Notes under the pieces: model-generated | The model's input: only the letters and a program-made list of their open reading frames with translations | Told to the model about the DNA's origin: nothing | Databases searched by the model: none | Assembly (NCBI GenBank): GCA_963668655.2 | Contig: CAXXPQ010000002.1 | Span: forward strand, 558,001-622,000 | Reading direction: 5' to 3' | DNA from: G963668655 sp963668655 | Lineage (GTDB): Bacteria; Myxococcota_A; SURF-8 | DNA length: 64,000 nt | Made by a program: the position numbers and the translations under genes | Part shown: in pieces, positions 50,120-58,228 of the stretch | How positions within the stretch are numbered: position 1 is the first letter of the stretch | Layout: every line of letters begins with the position of its first letter

Positions 50120-50665
50120 ATGAGCACGACCATGAACCTGAAAGAAGCCAGCGACGCGTATCTGGAGCACCTGAAGGCCATCGGCAAAAAGAGCAGCACC
50201 ATCGGGACGGCGAAGCGCACGCTCGATTTGCTCGTCACCGAGATGGGCGAAGCCAAGGAGGTCGGTAAGATCCTGCCGGTCCATGTGGATCGCTTCTTCA
50301 AGAGCGAAACGGCCACCATGCTCAACGGCAAACCGCGCGCCGACGCGAGCAAGCTGCAGATCAAGCGCATCATCCGCCAGGCGCTGGTCTGGTGGCACGA
50401 GAAAGGCTGGTCCGAACGCCTTCCGCTTCCCGGCGACGAAAAACGCTTCGTCGAGCCGAAGGAGAAGAAGGCCAAGGCCGACAAGCCCAAGTCGACGCGC
50501 AAGAAGAAGGCGAAGGAGACGACCACGGATGATTCCGCCTCCACTGAGTCGACTGATGCCACTCAGGAATCGAAACCGTGGACCGGCTTCGAGGACGGCG
50601 ATGCAGAACCCGCCGAGCCCGGCGAGACGATCGCTAGCATGCACTTCGACCGGGAGGGAGAGTAA
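50120..50665 (+). CDS. Free-standing recombinase core-binding domain protein
   Basis: 181 residues. The first 100 have the SAM-like N-terminal (core-binding) domain of phage tyrosine recombinases (NLKEASDAYLEHLKAIGKKS followed by STIGTAKRTLDLLV, later LQIKRIIRQALVWWHEKGW) but no catalytic domain. The rest is a Lys/Glu/Thr-rich linker and a short end (ETIASMHFDREGE). It sits two genes before the full recombinase, sharing the operon. It may bind the same arm or core DNA to modulate recombination; this is inference. Confidence 0.65.
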   Translation: MSTTMNLKEASDAYLEHLKAIGKKSSTIGTAKRTLDLLVTEMGEAKEVGKILPVHVDRFFKSETATMLNGKPRADASKLQIKRIIRQALVWWHEKGWSERLPLPGDEKRFVEPKEKKAKADKPKSTRKKKAKETTTDDSASTESTDATQESKPWTGFEDGDAEPAEPGETIASMHFDREGE

Positions 50666-50668
50666 CCC

Positions 50669-50869
50669 ATGCAGGTCAAGCAAGGAGATCGTATCCGCCT
50701 GATCAAAATGCCCGACGATCCCGATCCGATCCCGGCAGGATCCGAGGGCGTGGTGGTCGAGGTCACCGAAGGGCCGCTCGCCCAGATCATCGTGACGTGG
50801 GACAGCGGTCGCTCGCTCTCCCTGGTGCCCGGTGTGGATGTCTTCGAGATCATCGAACGGAGCGAATAG
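50669..50869 (+). CDS. DUF4314-family small protein
   Basis: 66 residues matching DUF4314: QGDRIRLIKMPDDPDPIPAG, SEGVVVEVTEG, IIVTWDSGRSLSLVPGVDVF. It is an SH3-like small beta barrel often carried by phages and conjugative elements; function is unknown. It lies between the core-binding-domain gene and the recombinase, with gaps of 3 bases each. Confidence 0.85.
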   Translation: MQVKQGDRIRLIKMPDDPDPIPAGSEGVVVEVTEGPLAQIIVTWDSGRSLSLVPGVDVFEIIERSE

Positions 50870-50872
50870 ACC

Positions 50873-51757
50873 ATGCAGATCTCCGAGGCCAGCCGACGCT
50901 TCCTGATCTTTCTCGACGCCAACGGGCGCAGTCCGCGCACCCTCGACGGCTACCGACGCGATCTGGATCTGCTGCTCGCATACACCGGCGACATTGATTT
51001 GGTCGAGCTGACGCCCGATAGGCTCCACGCCTTCCTGATCTCCGATCCGGTGCGCAGGCGGCTGGACGGCAAAGCTCGCGCTCCCGTCACGGTGAACCGC
51101 ATCAAGGCGGCGGTCAAATCCTTCGGACGCTATCTGGTCCAGACCGGACTGCTCCCACGGGATCCGGCCGCCGCCATCGAGATCCGGCGCGCCGAACGGC
51201 AGTCGCCCTCGGCTCTGACCGAGCCGGAGCGCAAACGGCTTCTGCGTGAACTGGCCTCCCGCAAGGGACCGGCGGCACGGCGTGACCGGATGATGCTGGC
51301 CCTGATGCTCGGAGCGGGACTGAGGCTTTCGGAACTGGTCGGCCTCGACATCGCCGATGTGGACCTGGAGACGAAGCACATCACGATCCATGCCAAGGGC
51401 GGTCGCTCCGAAACCCGCTTTCTGAACTCCGATCTGCGTCGACAGCTGCGAAAGTATCTTCGCGCTCGCGCCGACCTGCCCACCCATGCCGAAGCGCTGT
51501 TTCTCTCGAACCGACTGACGCGGATCTCGGCGCGCCAGGTCCAGGCCCGATTCAAGCAGTGGCTTAGCTGGGCCGGGATCGATCGCGAGGGATTGACCGT
51601 CCATTCGCTGCGCCACACCTTCGGCACTCGGCTCTACCGCAAGACCAAGGATCTGGTCCTGGTAGGCCGGGCGATGGGGCACCGCACGATCGAAGCCACC
51701 CGCGTGTACGTCCACGAAGACGCCGACGCGCTGGAGGACGCCCTCGAACGGCTCTAG
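50873..51757 (+). CDS. Tyrosine recombinase / integrase (XerC/D-like)
   Basis: 294 residues. A SAM-like core-binding domain (5-95) precedes the catalytic domain with all active residues: Arg151 (GAGLRLSEL), Lys175 (HAKGGRSE), His244 and Arg247 (HSLRHTF), His270 (AMGHR) and Tyr279 (TRVYVHED). The short XerC/D-like form lacks an arm-binding domain. It may integrate the phage or resolve genome dimers. Its position mid-genome rather than at a prophage end is notable. Confidence 0.93.
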   Translation: MQISEASRRFLIFLDANGRSPRTLDGYRRDLDLLLAYTGDIDLVELTPDRLHAFLISDPVRRRLDGKARAPVTVNRIKAAVKSFGRYLVQTGLLPRDPAAAIEIRRAERQSPSALTEPERKRLLRELASRKGPAARRDRMMLALMLGAGLRLSELVGLDIADVDLETKHITIHAKGGRSETRFLNSDLRRQLRKYLRARADLPTHAEALFLSNRLTRISARQVQARFKQWLSWAGIDREGLTVHSLRHTFGTRLYRKTKDLVLVGRAMGHRTIEATRVYVHEDADALEDALERL

Positions 51758-51960
51758 CCTCGGCGCGAACATTCACCCTCCACCGACTCCGGCCTGATCT
51801 GGTCGGGGTCGCTCTTCGTGCGCAACTCCCCCAGCGAAACACCCGGCATGGTCAGGCCGCAGGCCCGACAGATCAGCGTGCCGATATCATCGCCGCAGGA
51901 GGCGCAGCCGATCCACTCGGCGGGTTGTCCGCAATGGGGACAGGTGGTCATCGTGTTCAT
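51754..51960 (-). CDS. Small zinc-ribbon protein
   Basis: 68 residues from ATG 51960 (MNTMTTCPHCG), preceded by GGAAGG at nine-base spacing. An ATG nine bases earlier is too close to this site. Three CxxC pairs, CPHCG, CASCG and CRAC, form one or two zinc ribbons. The 3' end overlaps the recombinase stop by 4 bases in convergent orientation. Function unknown. Confidence 0.65.
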   Translation of the reverse strand: MNTMTTCPHCGQPAEWIGCASCGDDIGTLICRACGLTMPGVSLGELRTKSDPDQIRPESVEGECSRRG

Positions 51961-51969
51961 GAAAAACAT

Positions 51970-52149
51970 CCTTCCAGCAGCAACAGTCGCCGAGTACGGT
52001 CACGATCAGACCGGCCCAAGCGCCCGTTCTCTTTGTCGAGCAACACGTTTTGGACGCACCCTTCGCCGATCCTGAATCGCCAGATCACGCGAGCTTGCGG
52101 AACTGACGATGGCGTGATGCACGACGTTCTTTTCGCGCTTTTCACGGTT
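51970..52149. other. Short intergenic region
   Basis: About 180 bases between the zinc-ribbon gene start and the end of the HGGXSTG-type gene. It should carry the zinc-ribbon promoter. A degenerate GCGAGCTTGCGGAA resembling the regulatory-region box lies near 52089. No gene is seen. Confidence 0.4.
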
Positions 52150-52758
52150 TCACTCTCCCGACTCGTTCACATCGGATTCCACCGGAACGGCCTTGGCCTC
52201 GATCACGTTCGGATCGTGCGTCAGGGCATTGACCTGCCTCGGCTCTTCCACGGCGCGCACTTTCATCAAGAGCGCCGCCACCACTTCGGCGGGCGAGGTG
52301 CCGGTCAGGGCGTTGCTGTCCTTGCTGGCGCGGGTGGCCTTGAGTTCGCGGAGATGGTCCATGACCAGGCGACTCAGATGAGTTAGAGCGTCGGGCGGCG
52401 CTCCCTTCTCCAGCGCTACATCGAACTTCGCCGACACCGCCGCGAGTTGATGGATCAGCCGCTCGTCGGCCGCCGAGAGATCCGTCGAGCCGAGTTCTTT
52501 CAGGAAGCGCCCCTTGATCTCCTCGTAGCGCTCCTGCTCGTCGGGCAACAGCCGGGCCGAGTAGGCTCCATGCTTGACGGCGTTGGTGTTTTTCTTAGGA
52601 GGCGGCCCACCGGATCCGGCAGGCTTCTTGATTTTCGGGCGGCCTCCGGCTCCGTGGTAGTGGCAGACTTCGTAGCCAGGCACCGCCCAGTTCTTGCAGC
52701 GCTCACCGCTCTGCTTGCTTTTCGCTTTGCATCGTTTCTTCTCGTGTGTCTTCGCCAT
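52150..52758 (-). CDS. HGGXSTG-type zinc protein, possible terminase small subunit
   Basis: 202 residues from ATG 52758 (MAKTHEKKRCKAK). N-terminal zinc motif CKAKSKQSGERCKNWAVPGY, then EVCHYHGAGGRP as in HGGXSTG-domain proteins. NTNAVKHGAYSARL then a helical region (EERYEEIKGRFLKEL type) and DALTHLSRLVMDHLRELKA follow, as in small terminase-like proteins of many phages and islands. It lies far from the large subunit, at the end of the regulator operon. DNA recognition for packaging or regulation is inferred. Confidence 0.6.
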   Translation of the reverse strand: MAKTHEKKRCKAKSKQSGERCKNWAVPGYEVCHYHGAGGRPKIKKPAGSGGPPPKKNTNAVKHGAYSARLLPDEQERYEEIKGRFLKELGSTDLSAADERLIHQLAAVSAKFDVALEKGAPPDALTHLSRLVMDHLRELKATRASKDSNALTGTSPAEVVAALLMKVRAVEEPRQVNALTHDPNVIEAKAVPVESDVNESGE

Positions 52759-52790
52759 TTCGGCTCTCCAATCGTTAAAAATCCATGAGG

Positions 52791-53081
52791 TTACGGCTGT
52801 TTCTTCTCGGAGGCGGCCAGCGAGGGATGGCTCTCCGCCCTCTGTTTCTTCAAAATCCGCCAGACATGTCGCTCGCTCACGCAAAGCCGCTCGGCGATTT
52901 CCGTGGCAGGCACACCTTCCGACGCCAGTTTCCCGATGTAGCGGTTCCGACGTCTGCGCGTGATGTTCTCGCGTGACGGCAGCCACAGATACACAGGCTC
53001 GCCATCCACCTGATCGAGAATCTGGTCGAGCAGATCGTCGGGAAGGACGTCGAAGGCGTTCAGGTGTTTTCGATGTCCCAT
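52791..53081 (-). CDS. Mor-family transcription activator
   Basis: 96 residues. The Mor/C pattern of Mu-like phages is seen: VLPDDLLDQILDQVDGEPVY then LWLPS, RRRRNRYIGKLASEGVPATE, and a C-terminal helix-turn-helix IAERLCVSERHVWRILKKQR. Mor and C activate middle and late phage promoters with host RNA polymerase. It is the prime candidate activator for the shared promoter motif at 46.2-49.5 kb, which is a testable inference. Confidence 0.75.
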   Translation of the reverse strand: MGHRKHLNAFDVLPDDLLDQILDQVDGEPVYLWLPSRENITRRRRNRYIGKLASEGVPATEIAERLCVSERHVWRILKKQRAESHPSLAASEKKQP

Positions 53082-53473
53082 GTCATCGTCTCCGTCTTGT
53101 CCACGAAGGATCCGTCCGGTTCGTGGATGTGTCGTTCAAGGGGCAGCAGATCCTCCAGGTCGTCCAGGTACTCACGACGGGTGTTGGCGTCGTCGCTGCT
53201 GGATTCGTAATCGCGGCAGGAAACCCGGCTTCTGGCGCTTACGCGATGCAGATCGCAGGTGTCTTCCTTCGATCCCTTCCGCCAGTGTCCCCTGGCGCAG
53301 CGGGCTTTCAGGATGTAGCGACCGGATTTGGCCACTTCGCGAAAGGTTTTGCAGTGCAGGCACTCGGCGCAGTGAAAACGGGGCTTGGCGCGAAGCGTCT
53401 CCTCCAGTTTGCGGTCGGGTTCGTCATCGCGGGCGATGCCGGAGTCCTGCATGTCGGTTTGCGTGTGTTTCAT
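53060..53473 (-). CDS. Small Cys/His-containing phage protein
   Basis: 137 residues. A zinc-like cluster (FHCAECLHCKTF near 33-44, with RCARGHW and CDLH after) lies between charged flanks. Other parts are acidic (LDDLEDLLPLERHIHEPDG). It overlaps the downstream Mor-like gene by 22 bases and the upstream gene by 4. Role unknown. Confidence 0.6.
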   Translation of the reverse strand: MKHTQTDMQDSGIARDDEPDRKLEETLRAKPRFHCAECLHCKTFREVAKSGRYILKARCARGHWRKGSKEDTCDLHRVSARSRVSCRDYESSSDDANTRREYLDDLEDLLPLERHIHEPDGSFVDKTETMTWDIENT

Positions 53474-54174
53474 CGTTCGGCATGCTCCCTGGTTTCGGGG
53501 TTGGGTTGAGATTGCGGATCGCCGGGAGGCGTGTTCTGGCGCATTCCGGGCTTGGGCCGGAAATACAGGCTGTGTCCTCCACGGCAGATCACTTCGATTT
53601 TTTCGGGTGTCACCTGACCGAGGCGCTGGCCGGGATCGACGTAGCAGACGATGCCGTAATCAAACGCGCCACTGGGGAAACGGATCTGCCCCCGGTTCTG
53701 GTAAAGCTCGGCTTCAGTCCAACCAGCGGTGAGGGCTTCATCGCGGATGCGATCGACCTCCGACAGGGCGTAGCGCAGCACTTTCTGGGTGAAACTCAGC
53801 TTCGGATGCTCGCCCTTGGGGAATTCGTAATTCTCGACATAGGGCGACGGCATGGCTGCGGGCCTGCTGGTCTGGATTGGCGGCTGCGTTCCCGGAGCCG
53901 GATAGGATTTGACCTCCGGACTTTTCGCTGCGTCCTGAAGCGTCTCCACCCCGAACAAGTCGACGGCCTGGCGGTGGATCTCCATGAAGCGGGCGCGAAG
54001 GGCCTGGTAGATGGCCGGATCGAGTTTCCTGCTGGCCAGTTCCACACGGCGACGCAACCAGGCATAATAGGCCGGATCCAGGCGACGGTAGACGCGACCC
54101 CCCACGGTGACATCGGCGATGTTGTAGTTGCCCGTCAGGGTGGAGAGGTCCGTGGCGACGTGGAGATGGCTCAT
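53470..54174 (-). CDS. Phage protein of unknown function
   Basis: 234 residues. The N-terminal part (VTVGGRVYRRLDPAYYAWLR, RRVELASRKLDPAIYQALRA) is helical; a Pro-rich linker follows; the C-terminal part (LRYALSEVDRIRDEALTAGW, FDYGIVCYVDPGQRLGQVTP, EKIEVICRGGHSLYFRP) is mixed. No known family. It overlaps both neighbours by four bases (ATGA type), so the operon is translationally coupled. Confidence 0.6.
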   Translation of the reverse strand: MSHLHVATDLSTLTGNYNIADVTVGGRVYRRLDPAYYAWLRRRVELASRKLDPAIYQALRARFMEIHRQAVDLFGVETLQDAAKSPEVKSYPAPGTQPPIQTSRPAAMPSPYVENYEFPKGEHPKLSFTQKVLRYALSEVDRIRDEALTAGWTEAELYQNRGQIRFPSGAFDYGIVCYVDPGQRLGQVTPEKIEVICRGGHSLYFRPKPGMRQNTPPGDPQSQPNPETREHAER

Positions 54175-54497
54175 CGCGCAATCTCCCGGTGGTCGAGAGT
54201 GTACTGGCGCGGATAGCCGGTGACGGTCAGATCCACCAGTCGAACGCAGAATTCATCTTGCTCCAGATCTATGTTTCGCCAGATCAGGCGATTGAGGTTG
54301 GAGACGGTCTTGCGCGGACTTGATCCCAACAGGCGGTTGGCGAGACGGGACTGATGGAGCACGCCGAGCAGCGAAGCCGAGGTCACGGGTCTGGAGCGAT
54401 AGGCTTCCCACCAGAGCTGCAGGAAATCCATCCACTCGTCCCAGGTTTCGTCGACCAGCTGGTTATGCACACAACGGTGCGGTTCATGACGAGTCAT
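54171..54497 (-). CDS. Small winged-helix protein sharing the primase C-terminal module
   Basis: 108 residues from ATG 54497 (MTRHEPHRCVHN). Residues about 25-101 (LQLWWEAYRSRPVTSASLLG, PRKTVSNLNRLIWRNIDLEQ, YPRQYTLD) align with the C-terminal module of the primase-helicase and the HTH protein just upstream, giving a winged-helix-like DNA-binding domain on its own. It is the first gene downstream of the iteron array and may bind it. Confidence 0.6.
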   Translation of the reverse strand: MTRHEPHRCVHNQLVDETWDEWMDFLQLWWEAYRSRPVTSASLLGVLHQSRLANRLLGSSPRKTVSNLNRLIWRNIDLEQDEFCVRLVDLTVTGYPRQYTLDHREIAR

Positions 54498-54540
54498 GCT
54501 TTTCCCCTTTTTGCGCAACAAACCGAACTTTTTTCCGGTG

Positions 54541-54807
54541 CAGATAGTGCTCCTCCACTATCAGCACAACTATCAGCAGGAAATGTATTTGTAATTACAG
54601 TTGGTTGCGCGAATTGCAGATAGTGCTGATAGTGAGCGTGGCCCCACGCGTGTGAATCACGTATATTTCTTGTCTTCTTTCCTCTTTTTTCTACCTCTCT
54701 CGCGCGTAAGCATTGTTTGACTATCAGCACTATCAGCAACATGAGATAACCGGTTGAAATAATGAAAGAAAAGACTGCTGATAGTGGTGCTGAATGTTTG
54801 CTGATAG
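54541..54807. repeat. Iteron array ACTATCAGCA, candidate replication origin or operator
   Basis: Seven copies of ACTATCAGCA in both orientations: forward at 54557, 54569, 54720 and 54729; reverse (TGCTGATAGT) at 54624, 54776 and 54799 (last one 9/10). Two partial CAGATAGTGCT copies are at 54541 and 54617. A pyrimidine-rich, A+T-rich tract (54661-54705) lies in the middle and could be a DNA-unwinding element. The 370 bases from 54498 to 54867 contain no supported gene. Pairing with replication and winged-helix genes favours an origin; autoregulation of the downstream operon is the alternative. Confidence 0.75.
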
Positions 54808-54867
54808 CTGCGACTTTTTCGGGCCGTGAACGGTCAATGCCAGTCGTCGCATTTCGGGAATGGAGTG

Positions 54868-55422
54868 TCAGCATGACGTTTTCTCCGTCTTGCCGACCTG
54901 ACCCGGTTCGGAATCAGCGGGATGTATTTCGCTCTGGGATCTGTTCGTCGATGACGAAGTTGAGTTGGATTCCAGGCAATAGAGCTTCCCCTTTCGGTCA
55001 TTCACAGACGTCACACTCAGACCGTCAAAGTCGATTCCTATGATCGCTCCGAGCATCCTGCCGAGTCGAATGACCTGGGAACGTTCGCTCTTGTCTCCAC
55101 GCCTGTCCTGAAGCAGTTCTTCACGCCTGCAGAGATTATTCAGATCAGTCGCTCGGACAGGTTTCGAACCCCACATCCTGTTCCATGCCTGGATCAAGAC
55201 GCACATCTCCTCGCACAACTCGGGGTCCAGTACTTTCCGGCTCCTCGTGGTTTTTCTCTGCAGGAAATCATCCAGGTCCGAATAGCGAAACCGGATGAAC
55301 GAGCCAATTCGTGTGGTTGGCAATTCACCGCTATCGATCAGGTCACAAATTATCTCCGTGGGAACGGCCATGTACGCCGCTGCGCCTTCGATGTTCGTGA
55401 CCGCACTTTTTCTATCGTTCAT
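54868..55422 (-). CDS. Excisionase-like HTH protein with winged-helix C-terminal module
   Basis: 184 residues. The N-terminal 60 are a MerR-like/excisionase HTH_17 unit (VTNIEGAAAYMAVPTEIICD, LIDSGELPTTRIGSFIRFRY, SDLDDFL). Residues 70-152 match the C-terminal module of the adjacent primase-helicase, with RGDKxERSQVIRLGxMLG nearly identical, and a polar tail follows. Two DNA-binding units in one chain suggest a regulator or initiator that bridges iterons and another site. Confidence 0.75.
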   Translation of the reverse strand: MNDRKSAVTNIEGAAAYMAVPTEIICDLIDSGELPTTRIGSFIRFRYSDLDDFLQRKTTRSRKVLDPELCEEMCVLIQAWNRMWGSKPVRATDLNNLCRREELLQDRRGDKSERSQVIRLGRMLGAIIGIDFDGLSVTSVNDRKGKLYCLESNSTSSSTNRSQSEIHPADSEPGQVGKTEKTSC

Positions 55423-55448
55423 GTTCGATAACCTCCGATTTCGCCATC

Positions 55449-58226
55449 TCAGGATTCCTCATCAGGCAGATCCGCCAGATCGAAAGGTTCCAAAGGCAAC
55501 TCGGCTTGTGAGGGGGTATTTGGCTCCTCCAGGTAATAAAGCAAACCAAGACGGCCCTGTTTCCGTTTCACCCGTAGGCCGCCGAAAATGCGTTCCTTGA
55601 TGCCGCCCAGCATCTGGCCGAGACGGATGACCTGGGAGCGCTCGCCCTTGTCACCACGCTTGGCCAGAAGCAGGCCTTCGCGTTCGCACATTGTGTTCAA
55701 ATCGGCCGGTTTGACTTCCGTGGATTTATACTGGCGATGCCACTCCTCGACGAAGGCGCGCAGCTCGGTCGATTCTATGTCGGCCTGCTCCCGGAGCTTG
55801 TCCACGTTGCCGAGGAAGCCATGGATCCCGGCGGTGCTGAGAATGCCGCCGATGACCCTTGCCCAGCTCTCGAAAGAGCCGATGGAGCGTCCCGACCACT
55901 CCGGGGATCCGGCGGCCAGCCAGGCGCGCACCAGTACCAGCAGGGCGGCGATCAGCTCCGAGCGGTTCTCCCGCACCCAGAACAGCAGTTCGGGATGCTT
56001 GAAGGCGCTGGTGGGGCGATCAGCGGGGTTCTCCAGCCCGCTATCCAGCCGGATGCGGATGGAACGCCTGGCGATCTCCTTGGAGAGCCGTGGATTGTTG
56101 CCGGTGAGTAACCACAGACAGGTGTTGGGGAGATTGAGCGAGACGCTCTCGCCCAGCTTGCGGTCCTCCCATTGCCGGGATGTCAGGGCGGCGGCCAGCG
56201 ATGCGCTGCCCACCACACCACTCACGTTGTCCCAGAGGATCACGTCTCGTCCGGTGGCCAGAAGCGTGGTGATCTTTTTGCGGATTTCATCTTCCTGACT
56301 CGGTAGGGTCGTGATAGCAGCAGACGAGCCGGTAATCACCGAGGAGATGACATCCGAGAGCAATCCTTTGCCGGTTCCAGCCTCGGGCGCCTCAATGACA
56401 TGCAGAGGGCTTGGCGAATCGATCATGCAGCGCACGAAGGGCAGAAGCAGAGCCGCCACCACATGCGCCCGATCGGCATCGCCCTCGAAGGGAAAATCGA
56501 GCAGCAGATCGTCAATGATCAGGGAGCGAGCCTTCGCGATGTCCTGCGCCGTCGGTGGATCGGGCAGCGTGGGCAGCTTCAGATCCTTGGCTGGGGCGTG
56601 CCAGGTAGCGGCCTTCGGGTGATAGCCCGAGGCGAGCAGCAAATCTCCATCCGGCGCATAGATCGGGATGGAGGTCACAATCTCCAGGCCGGGCAGGGAT
56701 GCGTCCGGAGCGGCCACCATGTCGCGAGACACATCCCGTGGCGGAACGGCGTCGAGCACCGCGTTTTCCACATGGCGCACCCAGTCGGCTTTGCGGATCA
56801 GCAAGCCGTGCATGTACACCGGGTCGATGGTGTCGATGCGCGGCGGCTTGGTGAGGAAGTTGACTCGCACGAGCTTGCCCGAACGCAGGAAGATCTCCGG
56901 CGACTTGTGGTTCGCGGCCAGCAGAACGCCCCAAGAATCGAAAACGATGCTGCGCATCTGGCGGTTGTTGACCACGATGGACGGATAGGCCGTTGGCGGC
57001 CGGGATTTCGATCCGGCCTTTGACTTCTCCGGCGGTTTGTCCTTACCGGGTAACGAAACGCCCGACCAGTCGGCCACCAGGCGCACGGCCTCGCCGAAAT
57101 TGACGGCCTTGCCGGTCTGCTGCAGAAAATCGAAGACGGAAATGGTCCGGTGGTCGCGGAAGGAATGGAAAGCGCCACGGGCGGCGTCTCCGGTCCCATC
57201 AGCCACACCGGCGGAAGGGTTGCGATCACCCGAGGGTGAGTCCGGATCGCGGCATTGCAGCCAACCATCGCCGGAGCGTTCACCGGTCATCCAGTTGCCG
57301 TACACAGCTTCCAGATCGAGGGCGGCCAGCGCCTTTTCCCGCCAGTCGCGCCAGTCATCCGAGGGACGTGTCGTGTCCTCCTTGTCCGTTTTGGAGAGGT
57401 AGGACTCCACCGCCTGGTCATCGACTTTGACGCGCGAGGCTTTATCCGGACCATTTGTCGATTTTCGGTCAGTGACGGGTTTTTTGACTTTGGGTCCGAT
57501 CGCCTCTACCTGCTCGGCGGACAGCGTGTCGAAGCCGTCTGGCTCGTAGGGTGACAGGTCACCGTTCTCAATTCGGTAGAAACGGTTGGCCCCTTCGGGC
57601 GCATCCATCCAGAACGGCAGCCAGACCAGGTTGCCCAGCGGTGGGCGCTTCTTCTTCCCGCGCGGCTTGAGCGGCCCGTCCTGTTTGGGAAAAACCTCGA
57701 CGCCCTTGTTGCGGCCGGGATTGGCCACACCGCCTGAGACCAAGGGTAAATCGCGTGGGGCGATGGTCAGAAGCAGGTGACGGACTGACTTGGCGGGCAA
57801 CGGCTCCTCAAAGAAGATCCACAGATGATAACCGTGGCCACCGCCGGAGCGCTCAATGTAGGCGGGGACGCCAAGCTCCTTTGTTCTCGAATGGGCGGCG
57901 ATGACCGCCGCTTTCGGATCCTTTAGGGCGTCGGCATGGCCCTTGCCATCAAAATCAAGACAGCCCCAGCGGGTCATCCCTTCCGGTGTCGGGGTGTAGA
58001 AGCCGAGCCGCACCTTGCCTTTGTTGACTCGGGTCTTGCCCTGGCGGTTGGTGTAATGGATCGGCGCGGGCTCGCCCGTCAGATGCGAGCGGATCAGCGC
58101 GTCGAGATAGTCCTCGCCCTTGACCGGCAGGGGTTTGTTCCAGTCGCCGCCGGGATTGACCGCCACGATGTCACGGCGGTTGAGAAAATACGACCGCAAG
58201 AGGTCTGCGTGTTGCTCCACCGTCAC
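55449..58226 (-). CDS. Primase-helicase: AEP primase, SF3-like ATPase, winged helix
   Basis: 925 residues from GTG 58226 (VTVEQHADLLRSYF), preceded by AAGGGGG. The longer open frame upstream overlaps the RecD2 gene and is not used. The N-terminal AEP (TOTE-type) primase has LDFDGKGHAD (90-99), SGGGHGYHLWIFFE (127-140) and VEVFPKQ (176-182). A possible zinc remnant lies at 320-380 (GWLQCRDPDSPSGDRNPSA). The ATPase has Walker A EAPEAGTGKG at 612-621 and WDNVSG Walker B-like at 665-670. The C-terminal winged helix is 822-900. It probably initiates phage replication at the iterons. Confidence 0.85.
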   Translation of the reverse strand: MTVEQHADLLRSYFLNRRDIVAVNPGGDWNKPLPVKGEDYLDALIRSHLTGEPAPIHYTNRQGKTRVNKGKVRLGFYTPTPEGMTRWGCLDFDGKGHADALKDPKAAVIAAHSRTKELGVPAYIERSGGGHGYHLWIFFEEPLPAKSVRHLLLTIAPRDLPLVSGGVANPGRNKGVEVFPKQDGPLKPRGKKKRPPLGNLVWLPFWMDAPEGANRFYRIENGDLSPYEPDGFDTLSAEQVEAIGPKVKKPVTDRKSTNGPDKASRVKVDDQAVESYLSKTDKEDTTRPSDDWRDWREKALAALDLEAVYGNWMTGERSGDGWLQCRDPDSPSGDRNPSAGVADGTGDAARGAFHSFRDHRTISVFDFLQQTGKAVNFGEAVRLVADWSGVSLPGKDKPPEKSKAGSKSRPPTAYPSIVVNNRQMRSIVFDSWGVLLAANHKSPEIFLRSGKLVRVNFLTKPPRIDTIDPVYMHGLLIRKADWVRHVENAVLDAVPPRDVSRDMVAAPDASLPGLEIVTSIPIYAPDGDLLLASGYHPKAATWHAPAKDLKLPTLPDPPTAQDIAKARSLIIDDLLLDFPFEGDADRAHVVAALLLPFVRCMIDSPSPLHVIEAPEAGTGKGLLSDVISSVITGSSAAITTLPSQEDEIRKKITTLLATGRDVILWDNVSGVVGSASLAAALTSRQWEDRKLGESVSLNLPNTCLWLLTGNNPRLSKEIARRSIRIRLDSGLENPADRPTSAFKHPELLFWVRENRSELIAALLVLVRAWLAAGSPEWSGRSIGSFESWARVIGGILSTAGIHGFLGNVDKLREQADIESTELRAFVEEWHRQYKSTEVKPADLNTMCEREGLLLAKRGDKGERSQVIRLGQMLGGIKERIFGGLRVKRKQGRLGLLYYLEEPNTPSQAELPLEPFDLADLPDEES

Positions 58227-58228
58227 GT

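Noticed and set aside
46202..51772. Very long minus-strand open frame (over 1800 codons)
   Set aside because: It runs antisense across several well-supported genes with ribosome sites, and through two control regions. Its apparent protein repeats follow from the DNA repeats of regions A and B. It is a shadow of high G+C codon use.
54601..54619. TTGGTTGCGCGAATTGCAG as another sigma-54-like motif
   Set aside because: The GG to GC spacing is 11 bases, one too many, and its position does not fit the start-codon distance seen for the other four.
54494..54874. Minus-strand open frame across the iteron array with a hydrophobic stretch
   Set aside because: It covers the repeats and A+T-rich tract, lacks a good ribosome site and codon bias, and fits a non-coding origin or operator better.
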